DNA of 64,000 bases from Coptis chinensis (lineage: Eukaryota; Streptophyta; Magnoliopsida; Ranunculales; Ranunculaceae), in the NCBI GenBank assembly GCA_015680905.1, contig CM027384.1, positions 65,417,001-65,481,000 of the forward strand. The letters run 5' to 3'. Below, piece by piece: positions 21,610 to 33,567 of this stretch. Position 1 is the stretch's first letter; each line of letters opens with the position of its first letter. The notes under the pieces are model-generated. The model was not told where the DNA came from. It did no database searches and saw only the letters and a program-made list of their open reading frames with translations. The translations under genes were made by a program, and so were the position numbers.

Positions 21610-23495
21610 TTTCTGTGTAGACATTTTGGACCAATACATCCCTCCAACTTTCGATCCATTACAATGTTAATGCTTCCTAGTTCCTTCTAGAGTAACAATA
21701 CCATTCTCTACAGAATTGTTTTCCTTCGGAGATTAGCTTTAAGCCACATTACTTTATCCAACTAAGTAAGCTCTTAGCATAAAAAAATATTTGAATGAAG
21801 AAATTTTTTAAAGCTAGAATCAAATAACATGAATCAACTCTCCGTAGCACTCTCGGTAGCATAAGCCACTTTCTGCATGATCATGTTCTCGGCTGTACAG
21901 CTTGTGACCCTGTGCTTAATTATCACTTCTCTGCCAATTTAATTACCAAGTAAAAAATATGAATTAGATATCCCAACCAACAAATAAAACGCTAGACCAA
22001 CCAAAAAATAAAAAATAAAACGCTATCAAATTAAAGACATTAAGATTTAAGAGTGTCTTCTTTACCTTTCAGATGTCCCAGAGATGAAATCCCCTCGGTC
22101 TGATATCTTTATCCTGGCCCCACTAGTCTGTTGAATGGAGTTAATAGTACTGATTAAACTGAAATAACATGCACTATACCAAGTTACCAACAGAAGAGAC
22201 TACGCATATTCCATGTGGATTATTGTTCCCAAAAAGGAAAAAACAATTTCTATTTTAACCCAAATTAAAAGATTCTCTTCGACATACCTGATTAATATCC
22301 ATAAGATTCCGTCCACCACGACCAACTACTAGTCCAACATGCACATCTGCAGCCCCATTCCAATTGTCACTGAGTTGCTTCTATCTTCCTGAGGTCCACC
22401 AAATTAGATAATATTAACCACCTCAATATAAGATCTGAATAGAAAACTCGTGATCAGACCACATCACCATGATCTGGAAACAGTAAACTGAGTGAAGCTA
22501 TCTCAAGAACTGAACAGAGCTAATAAAACATAACTACTCAGACAGCATTAAATCCAAGAAGGTCAGATGTGGGTCCTGGACTCCTCATTCTAGTATGAAA
22601 AGAAACCATCTGAGTTCCAATTTGGTCAGGTGTTAATCCTAAAGGAACCTCTTCACAGTCCAAAATGGATTTTTCTTCAGACAACCAAAATGAGTAAATT
22701 TCCATTCAAGTCAAATGTTTACAAAAAGAAACAGGCTTTAACCAAAATTTGACGGAGCTCTTCATGATTCAATGCGAGAAAAATATAAAGCTAACAAGAA
22801 ACAGAGGTGGAGCAAACCTTGTTATTCTGAAATCCTCCAGACCCGTTTCGCCCATTACGTGCTAATATTCCAACAGAAGGAGCCATATATCCATAAGAAC
22901 TGGAAAAATTAACACCTGAAAGTCCAAATATGGTACCATCAGGCTGCTTGATACTTGCCAAGATATTACAATAACAGTAACAATATTTCAAAAAGTGCAA
23001 TGCACGAGTGTTTTCTCCTCAAACGTTTATCAACAATAAAAAGAGGAAAGAGAACTGCTCTTGTGAGTTATTTCCTTTAGCATTCCCATGAAATTGTCAA
23101 TGACTGCATGCATAACATATTAGAAACGTCAAAAATCAGCATAAACGAGAGATTAGAAACAATGTTCCACAGCAAGATCCACTGGCCGGCTGGTCAAGCC
23201 TTGGGAGGTTGGGCCAAAGATCTTGAGGTTCAATTCCCACCTTCATCCCAGAAAAGGGATTTAGAGGGGCTGTGGAAAAAAGTTCTAACCATCAAAGGAA
23301 AAAGAATGTTTCACAGCAAGATATTCACAAACACCCCTCTCTCTAAAATAAATGAAACGCTCGAAAATGAGAATTCACTTATTTTCATTTTTTGTGTACA
23401 TACAAAACCTCGTTTTGATTAATAACTTGTGGAGTTGCGTGTATGATTTATGAAACTAGGTGTACAACATGTATCATGGTCAAAGCTCAAAGAAG
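21610..23495. repeat. Duplicated block A (also at 60964-62806)
   Basis: This block and 60964-62806 share order, introns and flanks, in the same orientation. It carries the 3' exons of a KH-domain gene on the minus strand plus intron (for example ccactggccggctggtcaag). Similarity stops at about 23495, just past tgtatcatggtcaaagct. The two copies differ by many small indels. Confidence 0.9.
21834..22942 (-). pseudogene. BTR1: BTR1-like KH RNA-binding protein, 3' exons, decayed copy
   Basis: This is the C-terminal part of a poly(C)-binding/NOVA-like protein with three KH domains, the type known in plants as BTR1. In minus-strand order: exon A about 22942-22819 ([33 protein letters not shown]); exon B about 22400-22300, with a 5-bp insertion just before the KH3 GRGG loop that shifts the frame; exon C about 22140-22080 ([12 protein letters not shown]); exon D ending near 21834, where 4 extra bases create a TAA and about 7 bases are lost. 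KH3 therefore cannot be translated. The same positions are intact in the 61194 copy. It is probably the 3' end of the gene whose KH2 exon is at 47181-40974. Confidence 0.85.
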
Positions 23496-24639
23496 GGCTT
23501 CAGACTACATCTTTCCCCTTTCTGGCTCAAAAACTCATTGCTTGCAACCATTGATTTTGTTGGAACGTGTAAAAATAATGTAACAACTAACAGAAAATAA
23601 ATGTATAACAGATTTATTTGGGAAAGCTATGCCAAGAGTTTTCCTATTAAATCATTGACAAAATACTACGTGCGAGCGAAACGAAATTAGACGAATAATT
23701 GAACAATAGATTAAGAAGAAGATGAAAATTAAGATTAGAATACATAAAATACGAAGGACAACTCAACTAAGAATAATTTTTGAAAATAAATCAAATCATA
23801 ATACTGATAATGGTTCATTCTACAAAACATAGAGACTCCATATTTACCGATATAGTCCCTTAACTTGGACTCCAAGCATATGCCAATAGAAACTACTACT
23901 AATTCTAACTCTCGACACAAATTTAAAAATAACTTGACTCCTAATCATATTCTTCTAGAACCAGCTATAGTATAGGTATCTTGTTGTGAGGAACTAATAT
24001 ACACAACCAATGAATATCATACACGTGTCCAGCACAACTCATCAAGAGAACATTCCCCCCTCATGACAGCTCACTTCATAGCAAACCTAACTGTCTCTCC
24101 ATCACGAATTGACACCATCAGAAGACACCTCCCCCGACGAACTCATGACAAATCACTTCACAACGAACCAGCGTAATCACTTCGCCTAACGACCTCATAC
24201 ACTCACCCTACGACCTCACTCCAGAGTGACTCAAGTCGAATGGATGACCTCGTCCTAGAGCGACCTCCATAGTGCTCGCTCACCCTATTCCATAACGGCT
24301 AGTAACGTACGCCTTCACTGATGCATTCAAGGCCGCAACTTCAGTCGCCCACCTCATCAATCGCTATAACTCGCCATCATTACTTGATGACCAGGATCTG
24401 ACCTAACGCTAAAGAAGAGGAAAGACCGCCAAGGTTTTCTATATAAAAGGGACAGGAATTACATCTAACCTGATTCAAGTTTTCCCCCAGAGAGAGAACT
24501 TGATACGTAGGCAATTTGTCCATACGAACTCGGTCAAATCCAACCCCAAACTCTATCTCCCCAATAAACTGCCTACATTTGTAAGGTTACACAAACTTAA
24601 CATTTACACTTGTCCTACATCAAATTTCCTTCTATACTT
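23496..24639. other. Unassigned, possible solo LTR
   Basis: No gene. The part from about 23985 to 24615 has a TATA-like box (tatataaaaggg, about 24440) and a C-rich upstream part, like an LTR, but no clear TG/CA ends with a target duplication were found. Confidence 0.3.
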
Positions 24640-25372
24640 GCTCAACCACTCTTGTATTCCGCTCCTTCCATAAGTTCCATGCAATAGCTCTTGGAAGATG
24701 CTCCGTCATCCACGATGCGTTGCTAAAAACCGATACTAGTATTAGTCTACTAGTTAGTGCCTCCTTTAAGTTGATAGGTGGCATCCAAGGTTTATGGAAT
24801 GAGGAAATGAAGAGCTCCCAAATATGCTATATATGAGAAGAAGATGATCCACGCTCTCCTTTCATAGTGAACAAATATTGTGAAGATCCATGCCTATTCA
24901 ATTCAAGATATCAATAATTTTGAATCTTCCCAAGAAGACAAACCCACAAAAGAATGTTATTCCAAAAGGAATACAGTTCTTTCATACTTTCCTATGAAGA
25001 AAATTATGAATTATCTCCTCAACTTCTAGATGGCGCAAAGCAAACTCCTTAGCCAATTCTTGATAAAAAAGACCGTAACGAAAACTTTTTGTTGTCCCAC
25101 ACCCATTCCTTCTATCCACCTTCCCAAATTTCTCCATCTCTTGATAAATGGTGGTTAAGAAAGACATATATGACTCTGCTTCCCAATCATTTAGGCCCCT
25201 TTTTAAGGTCACATTCCACGCTACTCTTTGCTCCATTCTCTCCATATATCCAATACTCTTGCTTTTCTATTAGTTGCCAACAATATCAAAAATTGCTCTC
25301 TTAATGGTGCTTTCCCCATCCATATATCCTCCAAAAGGAAATAGACTCGCCAATGCATGGTGAGAATGCAAC
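24640..25372 (-). pseudogene. LINE (L1-like) ORF2 C-terminal fragment
   Basis: Read on the minus strand, this matches the region after the reverse transcriptase of plant L1-like LINEs. Segments in order: FLLEDIWMGKAPLREQF (about 25320), AWNVTLKRGLNDWEAESYMS (25000-25245), then IAWNLWKERNTRVVEQV near 24670, the usual end of the zf-RVT region. Several frame changes and stops separate them. No reverse transcriptase core or poly(A) tail is seen, so both ends are truncated. Confidence 0.75.
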
Positions 25373-25454
25373 TCCTTTTACAAAATCATTCTTCAAAGAG
25401 TAATCTCATAAGGATGTTTGGGTTCCTTCACAAGCCACTAACTCTCCCTTTTGC

Positions 25455-25606
25455 AGGGGCGATCCAGGATTTCCAATCTAGGTGGGCTACTACTACTAAT
25501 TTACACAATTTTTTTTTTTTGGAATCAATATACTCTTATTACTACTATTTTTTTTTTCTTCGCAAATTTGGGGTGGGTTGCACCCCTCCCCCCTGGATCC
25601 GCCCCT
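25455..25606. mobile_element. Short MITE, AGGGGCGGATCCAGG type
   Basis: The termini AGGGGCGATCCAGG (left) and, reversed, AGGGGCGGATCCAGG (right) form a 14-15 bp inverted repeat around a T-rich core. This is a common plant MITE terminus. I could not find a clear flanking duplication. Confidence 0.75.
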
Positions 25607-25918
25607 TCGTCATACTCCTCCACCACCACCCTCCACTACAAATGATCTTTTTCCTCACTTACACTAGTGGTTCTCCTCAATCTTCCCTTACTATCAAGGT
25701 TTTTTCATTGTCCTTCTCTATTGGGTAGTCGTACATGCTTCACATTCCACAGGTCAAATGAATGTGTTTCATAGTGCTTTTTCTAAAGAAATCTAAATGT
25801 GTTTAAACCCCCAACTTCCACCAAAACTTTGTATGGTGTCAAGGATCACAATTATACCAGCTTCTGTAAACATAACAAACTTGTGGAAGAGGAATCATTT
25901 AGTCAACCATACATAAAG

Positions 25919-26395
25919 TGTTGGGAACAATTATCTGCAACAAGAACAAAATATGAATACAAGAAGGCTGAGGCACGGATCGGTACGCTCTCTTTAAGGT
26001 TGTTTCGTGTTGTTCTTCCTTGTGCAGACAGACCACGCCAACCTCCAAGATACAACAACCACAATAGATCAATCTTCAATGCTAACTGCACTTAAACAAA
26101 GAAGAAAAGAAGACGAACGTGAAACTGATTTGATTGCCCACAAATAGTATAGAAAATAGAGTTTTTTCTAACTTTTCATATTAGATTTTGGCTGCTCAAA
26201 GAGGGGTTTTTATAGAGTTCAAAACTTGGAGAACAAGAGTCTTACTCAAACTCTAGTGGATCCTATTTTACTGGGTTAACTGATACAGTTACCCATTTAG
26301 AAGGGAGCCCACAAGGTTTGGTAGTTTCCAATTTCAAAACGGAATCTATTATGTTAAGAGAGGGTTTTCTAAAACCATTTTTTATTCAAATAACA
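25919..26395 (-). repeat. 3' LTR of the minus-strand copia
   Basis: Plus-strand ends are TGTTGGGAAC and AAATAACA. It matches the right LTR but has about 100 extra bases (near 26140-26245). An open reading frame across it is incidental. Confidence 0.85.
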
Positions 26396-26999
26396 TAGCA
26401 ATCCCCCACTTATTTTAATAAAAATAATGTAACAATCCCCCACTTATTTTCATAAAAATAAGATATATTATATAGGCAATCAATATCATTTCAATGTGTA
26501 ATGCATAAATAAAGGTGTCAAATACTTAAACCTTTACGTAGTGAAGAGTACTCAAAGTATAAGAACCATAAGTGGCAAAGTCTTAAATTTAGGTCTTGTG
26601 TATACGATAAGTTATCAACACACATAACACATCCAACGTTCTCCTCTCAAGCCCGCACATTAAAGGCCATGTGCTTTCATCCTGGATTCGTGAATGATCT
26701 AAAGAATCAGCCCTCATTCTCATAGAAAGCGACCTGTACTTTGACATTCACTAGGTGAGTCTATCAAGAGTGCTCCTGTAGCTATACACTCCGCCCATAA
26801 GAACCATAGAACATCATTAAGAGTTTTCCCACAGAACTCAACCTATGTAATCACTTCAAGATATTATGTATTTTATTAATCAAGCATGGAATGATTAATA
26901 AACAACAATGCATGACTCATTACCAACATTATGTGACTTGTTCTTCCTTTTGAACCTAGTTCTTGGGATCTCCAGTCCCTAGGTTGCGTTACCATCACA

Positions 27000-27440
27000 T
27001 ATGTTCATATTTCAAACGGGCTTCAATCCCATGATAGTAGAGCAGTCCACACTGTATCTCTAGCCAGAGCTTTGGCATGTGAATCTGCAAGGTTATTTTC
27101 AGATTTCACAAAATCAAAATAATATGAACTCTCTCAGTAATAGCTGTAATGCTATCAACAAAGTAACATTGTAACTAATATTGTCTATCTCATACTAGTA
27201 TATGAGTAAGAAGGCCTTGTATTCAACTAGCTTCTTCACTCAGACTAGCCAAAATAATAATCTCAGACTTCATAGCAAACTGTGCTATTATGGTCTGTTT
27301 CTTGGACTTCCAAGATATAACACCTCCACCAATGCTAAACACAGAGCCACTGGTGACCCCGGAGTCTTCTGAAAGGATGTTCCAATCTGAATCTTTTATG
27401 CTTGCTAGTGTACTTGCAAAGAATACCTACTACATAGGCA
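27000..27440 (-). pseudogene. Copia RNase H remnant
   Basis: The minus-strand reading contains SIGGGVISWKSKKQTIIAQF near 27300, then SEIIILASLSEEASWI, the copia RNase H core, and DSITAITESSY further on. It degrades the RNA of the RNA/DNA hybrid. Stops interrupt it. Confidence 0.75.
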
Positions 27441-27443
27441 ATG

Positions 27444-28260
27444 TTAGGTCTTATATAATATGTAGCATATCTCAAAACTATGAATGATACTTGCATTTTT
27501 CTTCTGATTCACAGGTTCACCATTATTAACAAAATAATTTAACACTAGAATAAAAAAAAAAGAACAAACAGGCATGCAATCGAAGTGGTTATACTTCTTC
27601 AACATTTTCTCAATAAAGTGTGACTGATCTAACATATGTCAATCGATGATCTTGTAATCAACTTCACCTAAGTCATTCATATCAAATTAGAAGATAACAT
27701 GTTATTGGTCTCCTTCTCACCATGTGGATTAGACCCAAAAAATAGTAGATCATCAACATATAAGCATATGATAACACATATATCCCATCAGAGTACTTAT
27801 AATATATACAATTGTCCCTTTCACGTACTTATCTTGAAACCATTGGCAATAACAAAGTGATTAAACTTTTTATGTCATTGTTTCGGTGCCTGTTTCAAAC
27901 ATAAAGTGACTGAAGTAATCTACATACATTTTCACTTTTCCATAAAACCTGCTAGCTGATCCATGTAAATCTCCTCTTCTAAATCCCCTTTTAGAAATGC
28001 AGTTTTAACATCCAGTGGATGAACAATAAGATTTATGAACATCAATAACAGATGATAATACTCTAACAGATGTTATCCTAATAACATGTGAATATGCGTC
28101 AAAGAATCAAAGTTTTCACTCTGTTTAAAGCCTTTGACTACAAGTCAGGCTTTAAAATTTGTATATTGAACCATCGGTTTTAAATTTCCTTTTTATTTTT
28201 AAAACCTATTTGATTCCTATAATTCTACAACCAATAGGCAAATCAACAAGTTTCCAAGTT
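27444..28260 (-). pseudogene. Copia reverse transcriptase remnant
   Basis: The minus strand shows EIYMDQ near 27960, LYVDDLLFFG (catalytic YVDD) near 27750, and DQSHFIEKMLKKYNHFDC at 27600. These are in order for RVT_2 and are separated by stops and frame changes. Confidence 0.8.
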
Positions 28261-28401
28261 TTGTTTCCATGAGAGAATCAATCTCACTTGAATGACTTCT
28301 CTCTAAAACTCGAAATCAAAAGATGTGAAAGCTTCTTCAATGGAGGAGGGATCTCCTTCCAAAGTACAGTGACAAAGTCGGGTCTCAAGACCTTAGTGAC
28401 C

Positions 28402-29480
28402 CTAAGCTCTTTTATATCCTCTAGGTTCATCTTCTGTGTCCATGATTATATCATGCAATCTAGATATGTCAGTGTCAGAAATATCAAAATTAGGGATTTT
28501 GGAGGATAATACCCCCACCACTAGCACCCCCACTATTTCTAGATAAATATAGAAATCTATCTTCAAGAAACTCAACATAAGATGATCAACAAAAACATTA
28601 CTCTTCATATCTAAAAAAATGTAGGCATTGCTATCCATAGTATTGCCTAAAAAGACACACTCAAAGACCTTATTCTCAAGCTTTGAGATTTTAGGATCAT
28701 GCTTTCTTACAAAAGCCAGACATCCCCATATTCTGTAGTAACTCAAATTAGGTTTTCTATTCTTCCATAGCTCATAAGGTGTAACCTTTGTCTTAGAATT
28801 AGCAATTCTATTCAGCACATATATAGCATACAGTCAAAATAGCTTCACCCACAAATTTGAGGGTGCTCCAGATCAAACTAAGCAACATAGCAACAATTAA
28901 TTCCTAAAGTGTCATGTTCTTACGCACAGCTACTCCATTCATTTCAAGTGAATTAAGAGTTGTCGTCTCATGAATAATGTCATGTGATTGCAAGAAAAGA
29001 TTAAAAATAGTGAAACCATATTCAGTACCTCAATCACTTTGAATTACTTTAATGTTTCTATTATGCTGATTTTGAACCTCAAGTACATAAGCTTTAAAAG
29101 CATAAAAAACATCACTTTTATTCTTCAACAAATAAACATATGTAAATTTCGAGTTGAGCAATCATCAATGAAAGTAATAAAATATCTTTTACCACCTCTA
29201 GTCAGAACACCTTCAAGCTCACAAGTATCAGTGTATACCAAGTCTAGCAGATTTGTATTCTTTTCAACTGACTTGTGATGCTTTTTTGTGATTTTGGCCT
29301 TAGTGCAAGATTCACCGTGTACAAAATTATCATCATTCAAATTAAGAAGTAAACCAAGTATGCTCGTGTTCTTAACATATTTCGTGTTAATATGACATAA
29401 TCTATCATGCCAAACATTAACAGAACAAGAAATCATGTAAGTATAGTAGACGTATAAGATTATTAAGATCAACAACATCC
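28402..29480 (-). pseudogene. Copia integrase remnant
   Basis: The N-terminal HH region VWHDRLCHINTKYV (about 29420), the core RGGKRYFITFIDDCSTR (about 29200), and the C-terminal part VTPYELWKNRKPNLSYYRIW with FECVFLGNT (28650-28790) are visible. The open stretches are 28402-28818 and 29125-29496; between them the frame is lost. A sequence like a polypurine tract plus LTR start (AAGGTGGAGATTGTTAGG on the minus strand, about 29500) is fused just upstream, so this joint is chimeric. Confidence 0.8.
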
Positions 29481-30461
29481 AATTCGGTCCATACACCTAA
29501 CAATCTCCACCTTGGACCGAAACTGGTCTAATTGAACCATCAACTTTGTCTCACTAGTCAGGCCTGACCAGGGCCAAGCCTAGGGACCATACATGGTACC
29601 CTCACAGATCTCTCACCCAAGCCTAATACTGTCCCCAACTTTAGCCATCACTTAGCCCAAACCTCAGTTGGACTTCATCTAAGGCGTGGGGTTCGCTCCA
29701 TTACTACTTGATTGAGATTATCTATCTTCAATATCTCCTTACATGTATATCCCTTACCAACAAAAACACCAAATTTGGTAATCATATATGTACAAAAGAT
29801 AAATTAATCTCAAACAATTATATCTAGTCAATACAAAAAAATTATTCGATGCATGTTAATCAACACCTAGTGCCACAACTAACATATTGACAAGATAAAT
29901 AACTAGAACATACAGTCTTAGGTTTTAAACTTCCTTAAATTAAAAATTCTAAGTTTCAAATCATTTCACAATATAAAACAAAGAACTACATGTATTTAGT
30001 CAAGAGTACGATACCTATCCGATTGAAAAATCGGATTATCAAGTTTCACTTTTTTAGAGAAAATTGGTTAAAAAAGAATTATAAAACTGAACCAGCTCAG
30101 GACAAACTATGTTTCTAGCCTTACACCGTTGAAAACATCTCTGAATTAGCTTTCTAACGCAAAAAACGGATTGTTAATCCGATCATTAATCAAAAAATTA
30201 TAGCCGTTTTTGTCAGAACTGTCCTATCATTCCGAATTTTAAATTATTTTTTCTTTTTCGATAATCTCCAACATGCCTGCCGTGAAAACAAGTAAGAGAG
30301 TTTCACAATGATCATACCATCATAAGATGGAACATATCTTGAGCATGTGATTCTAAACAGATACACATACAGTGATACAGAAGTTGTTTTTCTCAACTCA
30401 TGGCCATCGCCTACCATGTGCTTGTAAGGACCGAGACGAATTAGTCCTTATAAACTCTTAC

Positions 30462-30665
30462 TGAACAATAAGTTTGGTCATAGAGAAGTGGAAACAAAAC
30501 GGGAAGAATACCCTTTATAATTTTTGGCTTCTTGTGTGCAGCTGTACTCAAAGCCAAGACAACAAAACAAGTGCGCGCATGTCTAACATGCAGATCCTGG
30601 TCCTCGATTAGCATCAAGAACGAAGAGATCTCAGAGAAAATAATATCTCTATCTTCTCTTGCCAC
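30462..30665 (-). pseudogene. CAND1: CAND1 exon fragment inside the copia element
   Basis: The minus strand reads IIFSEISSFLMLIEDQDLHV, then VLALSTAAHKKPKIIKGILP and LFPLLYDQT, matching a HEAT-repeat segment of cullin-associated NEDD8-dissociated protein 1, which cycles cullin-RING ubiquitin ligases. The usual VRRAAVLALS is altered to VRHARTCFVVLALS by a small insertion that keeps the frame. A donor-like gtaagag follows at 30461. It is a single exon out of a gene with many, so it encodes nothing alone. The match rests on about 60 residues. Confidence 0.75.
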
Positions 30666-30988
30666 TCAACCATAAAAAATTTAATTAGACAGTTCTACTG
30701 CTGCCCTGGTTTAAAGAGATACAAAACCGAGAGCCTACACAATCCATTAATAGTCTAACACATTTTCAACCCGTGGCCTACTTTAAGTGTGAACAACAAT
30801 AAAATATTTTAATCTAGAACCAAAACGTATTAATTCCAAAATAAGAAAACTATTGTTTCCACGCCAATAATTATGATTAACATTAGTCTAATTGAAGCTC
30901 AATTTATTGTCACCTTGGGTTCCACATACTAACTATTAGTGTGTGCAATCTAGACAATAATATATTACATAATGATAATGTAATAACG

Positions 30989-31793
30989 TAGGGATGTCCA
31001 TCTTGTCCGAAACCGCCTAAAACCCGAATAAAAAATCCACATCTAATCCTGTTTGAAACCGACAAAATTTGAACCCGAACTAAGACCAAAATACATAGGG
31101 TAGGGTCTGGTCACACTTTCTAAACCTGAACCGACTCAAGCCTAACCTGATAATTTAGCCCTAAACCCGTTAAAAGAGCTAAAAAAACCCGAAACCGAAC
31201 CTAGACCGAAATCGAACCCCAAATCCGGTTTCAATTACATACTACTAATCTCATATGAAAGAATGAGTTAGAAAAATATTTGGATTATGATCTCATTCAT
31301 GTTTACAATGATGAGTTATTTAATATATTGGATTATGGAAAAATTTATGTCGGGATTTCCAATATTTTCAGTAATTGCACGTGATCATGTGTCTATAGTT
31401 TCTTTCGAGTCCACCTATTTTTAAATCATATGAAAAAATTATGTCTGAGTATAGGTGATAATTAATTCCAAATTCATTAGAAGTTTTATTTTGTTTGAAG
31501 GATTGGTGGATAGCCGAAGAACGAATAAAATGTAGATATATATTTCAAATAAATTTTTTTATTGTCTTCTTTCTTCATTTATACCGGGTTTTATCCTACC
31601 TGAAATCTGAACCCGAGCCCGATGGGTACCCGAAATATAGGGTTAGGGTAGAATTTTGTCACACTTCTCAACAAAATACCCGACTCCAAACCCGACCCGC
31701 TGAAAATCTGTTCGGGTTTAGGTAACCCGATACCCGTTTAAAACCCAAAAAGTCGAGTTCGAGCCAGGTCGAGTAACCATTTGGACATCCCTA
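30989..31793. mobile_element. hAT-like non-autonomous element with 7-8 bp duplication
   Basis: The left end TAGGGATGTCCA and the right end TGGACATCCCTA are exact inverted repeats. Both sides are flanked by AATAACG (30982-30988 and 31794-31800), extendable by a T. Terminal form and duplication length fit the hAT superfamily. The interior is full of 'aacccg' and 'aaccgaac' motifs in both orientations and has no transposase. Confidence 0.85.
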
Positions 31794-31886
31794 AATAACG
31801 TACCTCTTAATCACTTAACCCATAAACGAAAACTGATAAACAAACCTTAAACTTTCTTCGTATTCATTGTTAAACAACCTTAAAAT

Positions 31887-32259
31887 TGTTAGGAACAATT
31901 ATCTGCAACAAGAACAAATTATGAATACCAGCTAGAAGGCTGAGGCATGGATCAGTACACTCTCTTTAAGGTTGTTTCACGTTTGTTCTTCATTGCGTAG
32001 ACAGACCACGCCAACCTCCAGGATACAACAACCACAATAGATCAATTTTCGATGCTAACTACACTTAAACAAAGAAGAAAAGAAGACGAACGTTAAACTG
32101 ATTTGATTGCAAACTCTAGTGGATCCTATTTTATTAGGTTAACTGATACAATTACCCGTTTAGAAAGGAGCTCACAAGGTTTTGTAGTTTCCAATTCCAA
32201 AACGGAATCTATTATGTTAAGAGAAGGTTTTCCAAACCCGTTTTTTTATTCAAATAACA
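31887..32259 (-). repeat. 5' LTR of the minus-strand copia
   Basis: It runs from TGTTAGGAAC to AAATAACA on the plus strand and aligns with 25919-26395. An internal deletion joins gattgc to aaactctag. Confidence 0.8.
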
Positions 32260-33261
32260 TAACATCTATATAAACTTATCTAGAATTTATGAAACTTATC
32301 TAAATAACTTATCTAAGTTATTTAAATTCTAACTTATCTAAATTTATCTAAAATTATCTAAATTCTAACGTACTGATGATATTAATCCTCATAGCTTTCT
32401 TATTGACAAATTCTTTATAGCCAATCACTTTCTTCCTTCTTCGCAAACTTTCTATAGAGTATTAGTGCGATTGGGAAACTCCCAAACACTTACTATAAAC
32501 TCATACAACTAAACACGAAGGATTTTGGAATTATTACTAACTTATCTAAGAACTCTTCGTTATCAACGCTAACTTAGCTTATCTAAGAATTCTTTGTTAT
32601 CAACGCTTATTAGGGAAAATTTATGTATTACATTGGCTTTTCATAATTCCAGTTATCTACATTAGGTGGCTTATTTGACTAAGCAAACACCAAGCAATTG
32701 ATTTTTCCCTTTGCACACATAGAATTTGTGTCGTTGAGCGGCATTGTACACCTGTATAAACATGGGATCTCCAATACAACATACTGGTAAGACCCTATAC
32801 GATAACATTTCACAGGGGGTACAACAAATAGCTCGCTTCAATTTCACTATTACTGTGTTTTCATATTGTGTTTTTTACCTTTTGTCAGAATGGCTCAAGA
32901 ATGGGCTAAACAAACAATCCCCAATGTCTCATGAGTCAAGTTTCCATGTACTTTGTTTTTTGTTCTTTAATCATATTGCCTATTGTCTAACCTTTTCAGG
33001 TTTTTTCTCTATCAATCATATATGATTCCTGCTAATTAATAGAGAAAAGTAATAGGTTTTTTCTCTAATAGGTTTTTTCTTCAAACACTGCTAATAGGGT
33101 TTTTCTACATTCTCTCTCACTCCTCCAAGTACGTCTTCTACAGTAAGCTTTTTCAAACAGTGGTCAGGTACCATCTATTCTCTAATTATTCTCTAAACAG
33201 GGGAGAGAAACTCAACCACATTGTTGATTGAGCATAACACGTTATTTAATAAGTGAATAAC
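32260..33261. other. Unassigned, with 'acttatctaa' repeats
   Basis: No gene supported. 32270-32370 repeats 'acttatctaa' variants. 32550-32610 repeats 'aacttatctaagaa(c)tctt(c)gttatcaacgct' twice. A possible start at 32762 gives no known protein. Confidence 0.5.
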
Positions 33262-33567
33262 AAAGCAGCTTGGTTTTTTATGTTGTTATATCAAGCGGTT
33301 AGAAAGAAAGCAGTTTTGGGAGATCCTACGGTGAACAATCGCTTTCTTCTAAGAGTCCTAATAAAAACCACCAAATAAAGTCCTATATACTTACTATAAA
33401 AAATATATAATAAAGCAGCTTGGTTTTTATGTTATATGTTATATCAAGCGGTCACGGAGAAAGCAGTTTTGAGAGATCCTACGGTAAATAAACAATCGCT
33501 TTCTTCTAAGAGTCCTACTAAAAATTAACCACCAAATAGAATCCTATATACTTACTATAAAAAAAAC
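33262..33567 (+). repeat. 150-bp tandem duplication
   Basis: Copies at 33262-33411 and 33412-33567 both begin aaagcagcttggttttt. Each ends with tcctatatacttactataaa, which in the second copy is the proposed start of the small Helitron. Confidence 0.85.

Larger units (their letters stand above)
25919..32259 (-). mobile_element. Minus-strand copia element with nested insertions
   Basis: Two similar LTRs (25919-26395 and 31887-32259) bound pol remnants read on the minus strand in the order integrase, reverse transcriptase, RNase H. The tract next to the 3' LTR (plus-strand caatcccccacttatttt at about 26399) is a polypurine tract on the element strand. There is no tRNA-Met primer-binding site next to the 5' LTR, no matching 5-bp target duplication (taaag versus taaca), and no gag. 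The interval 29500-31886 holds foreign DNA including a CAND1 exon and a hAT-like element. It is a rearranged, dead element. Confidence 0.8.

Noticed and set aside
23985..24615. Solo LTR
   Set aside because: A TATA-like box is present, but I found no matching TG/CA ends with a target duplication and no second copy.
25799..26095. 98-codon ORF MFKPPTSTKTLYGVKDHNYT
   Set aside because: Most of it lies inside the copia LTR that starts at 25919, and the same sequence recurs in the other LTR with a broken frame.
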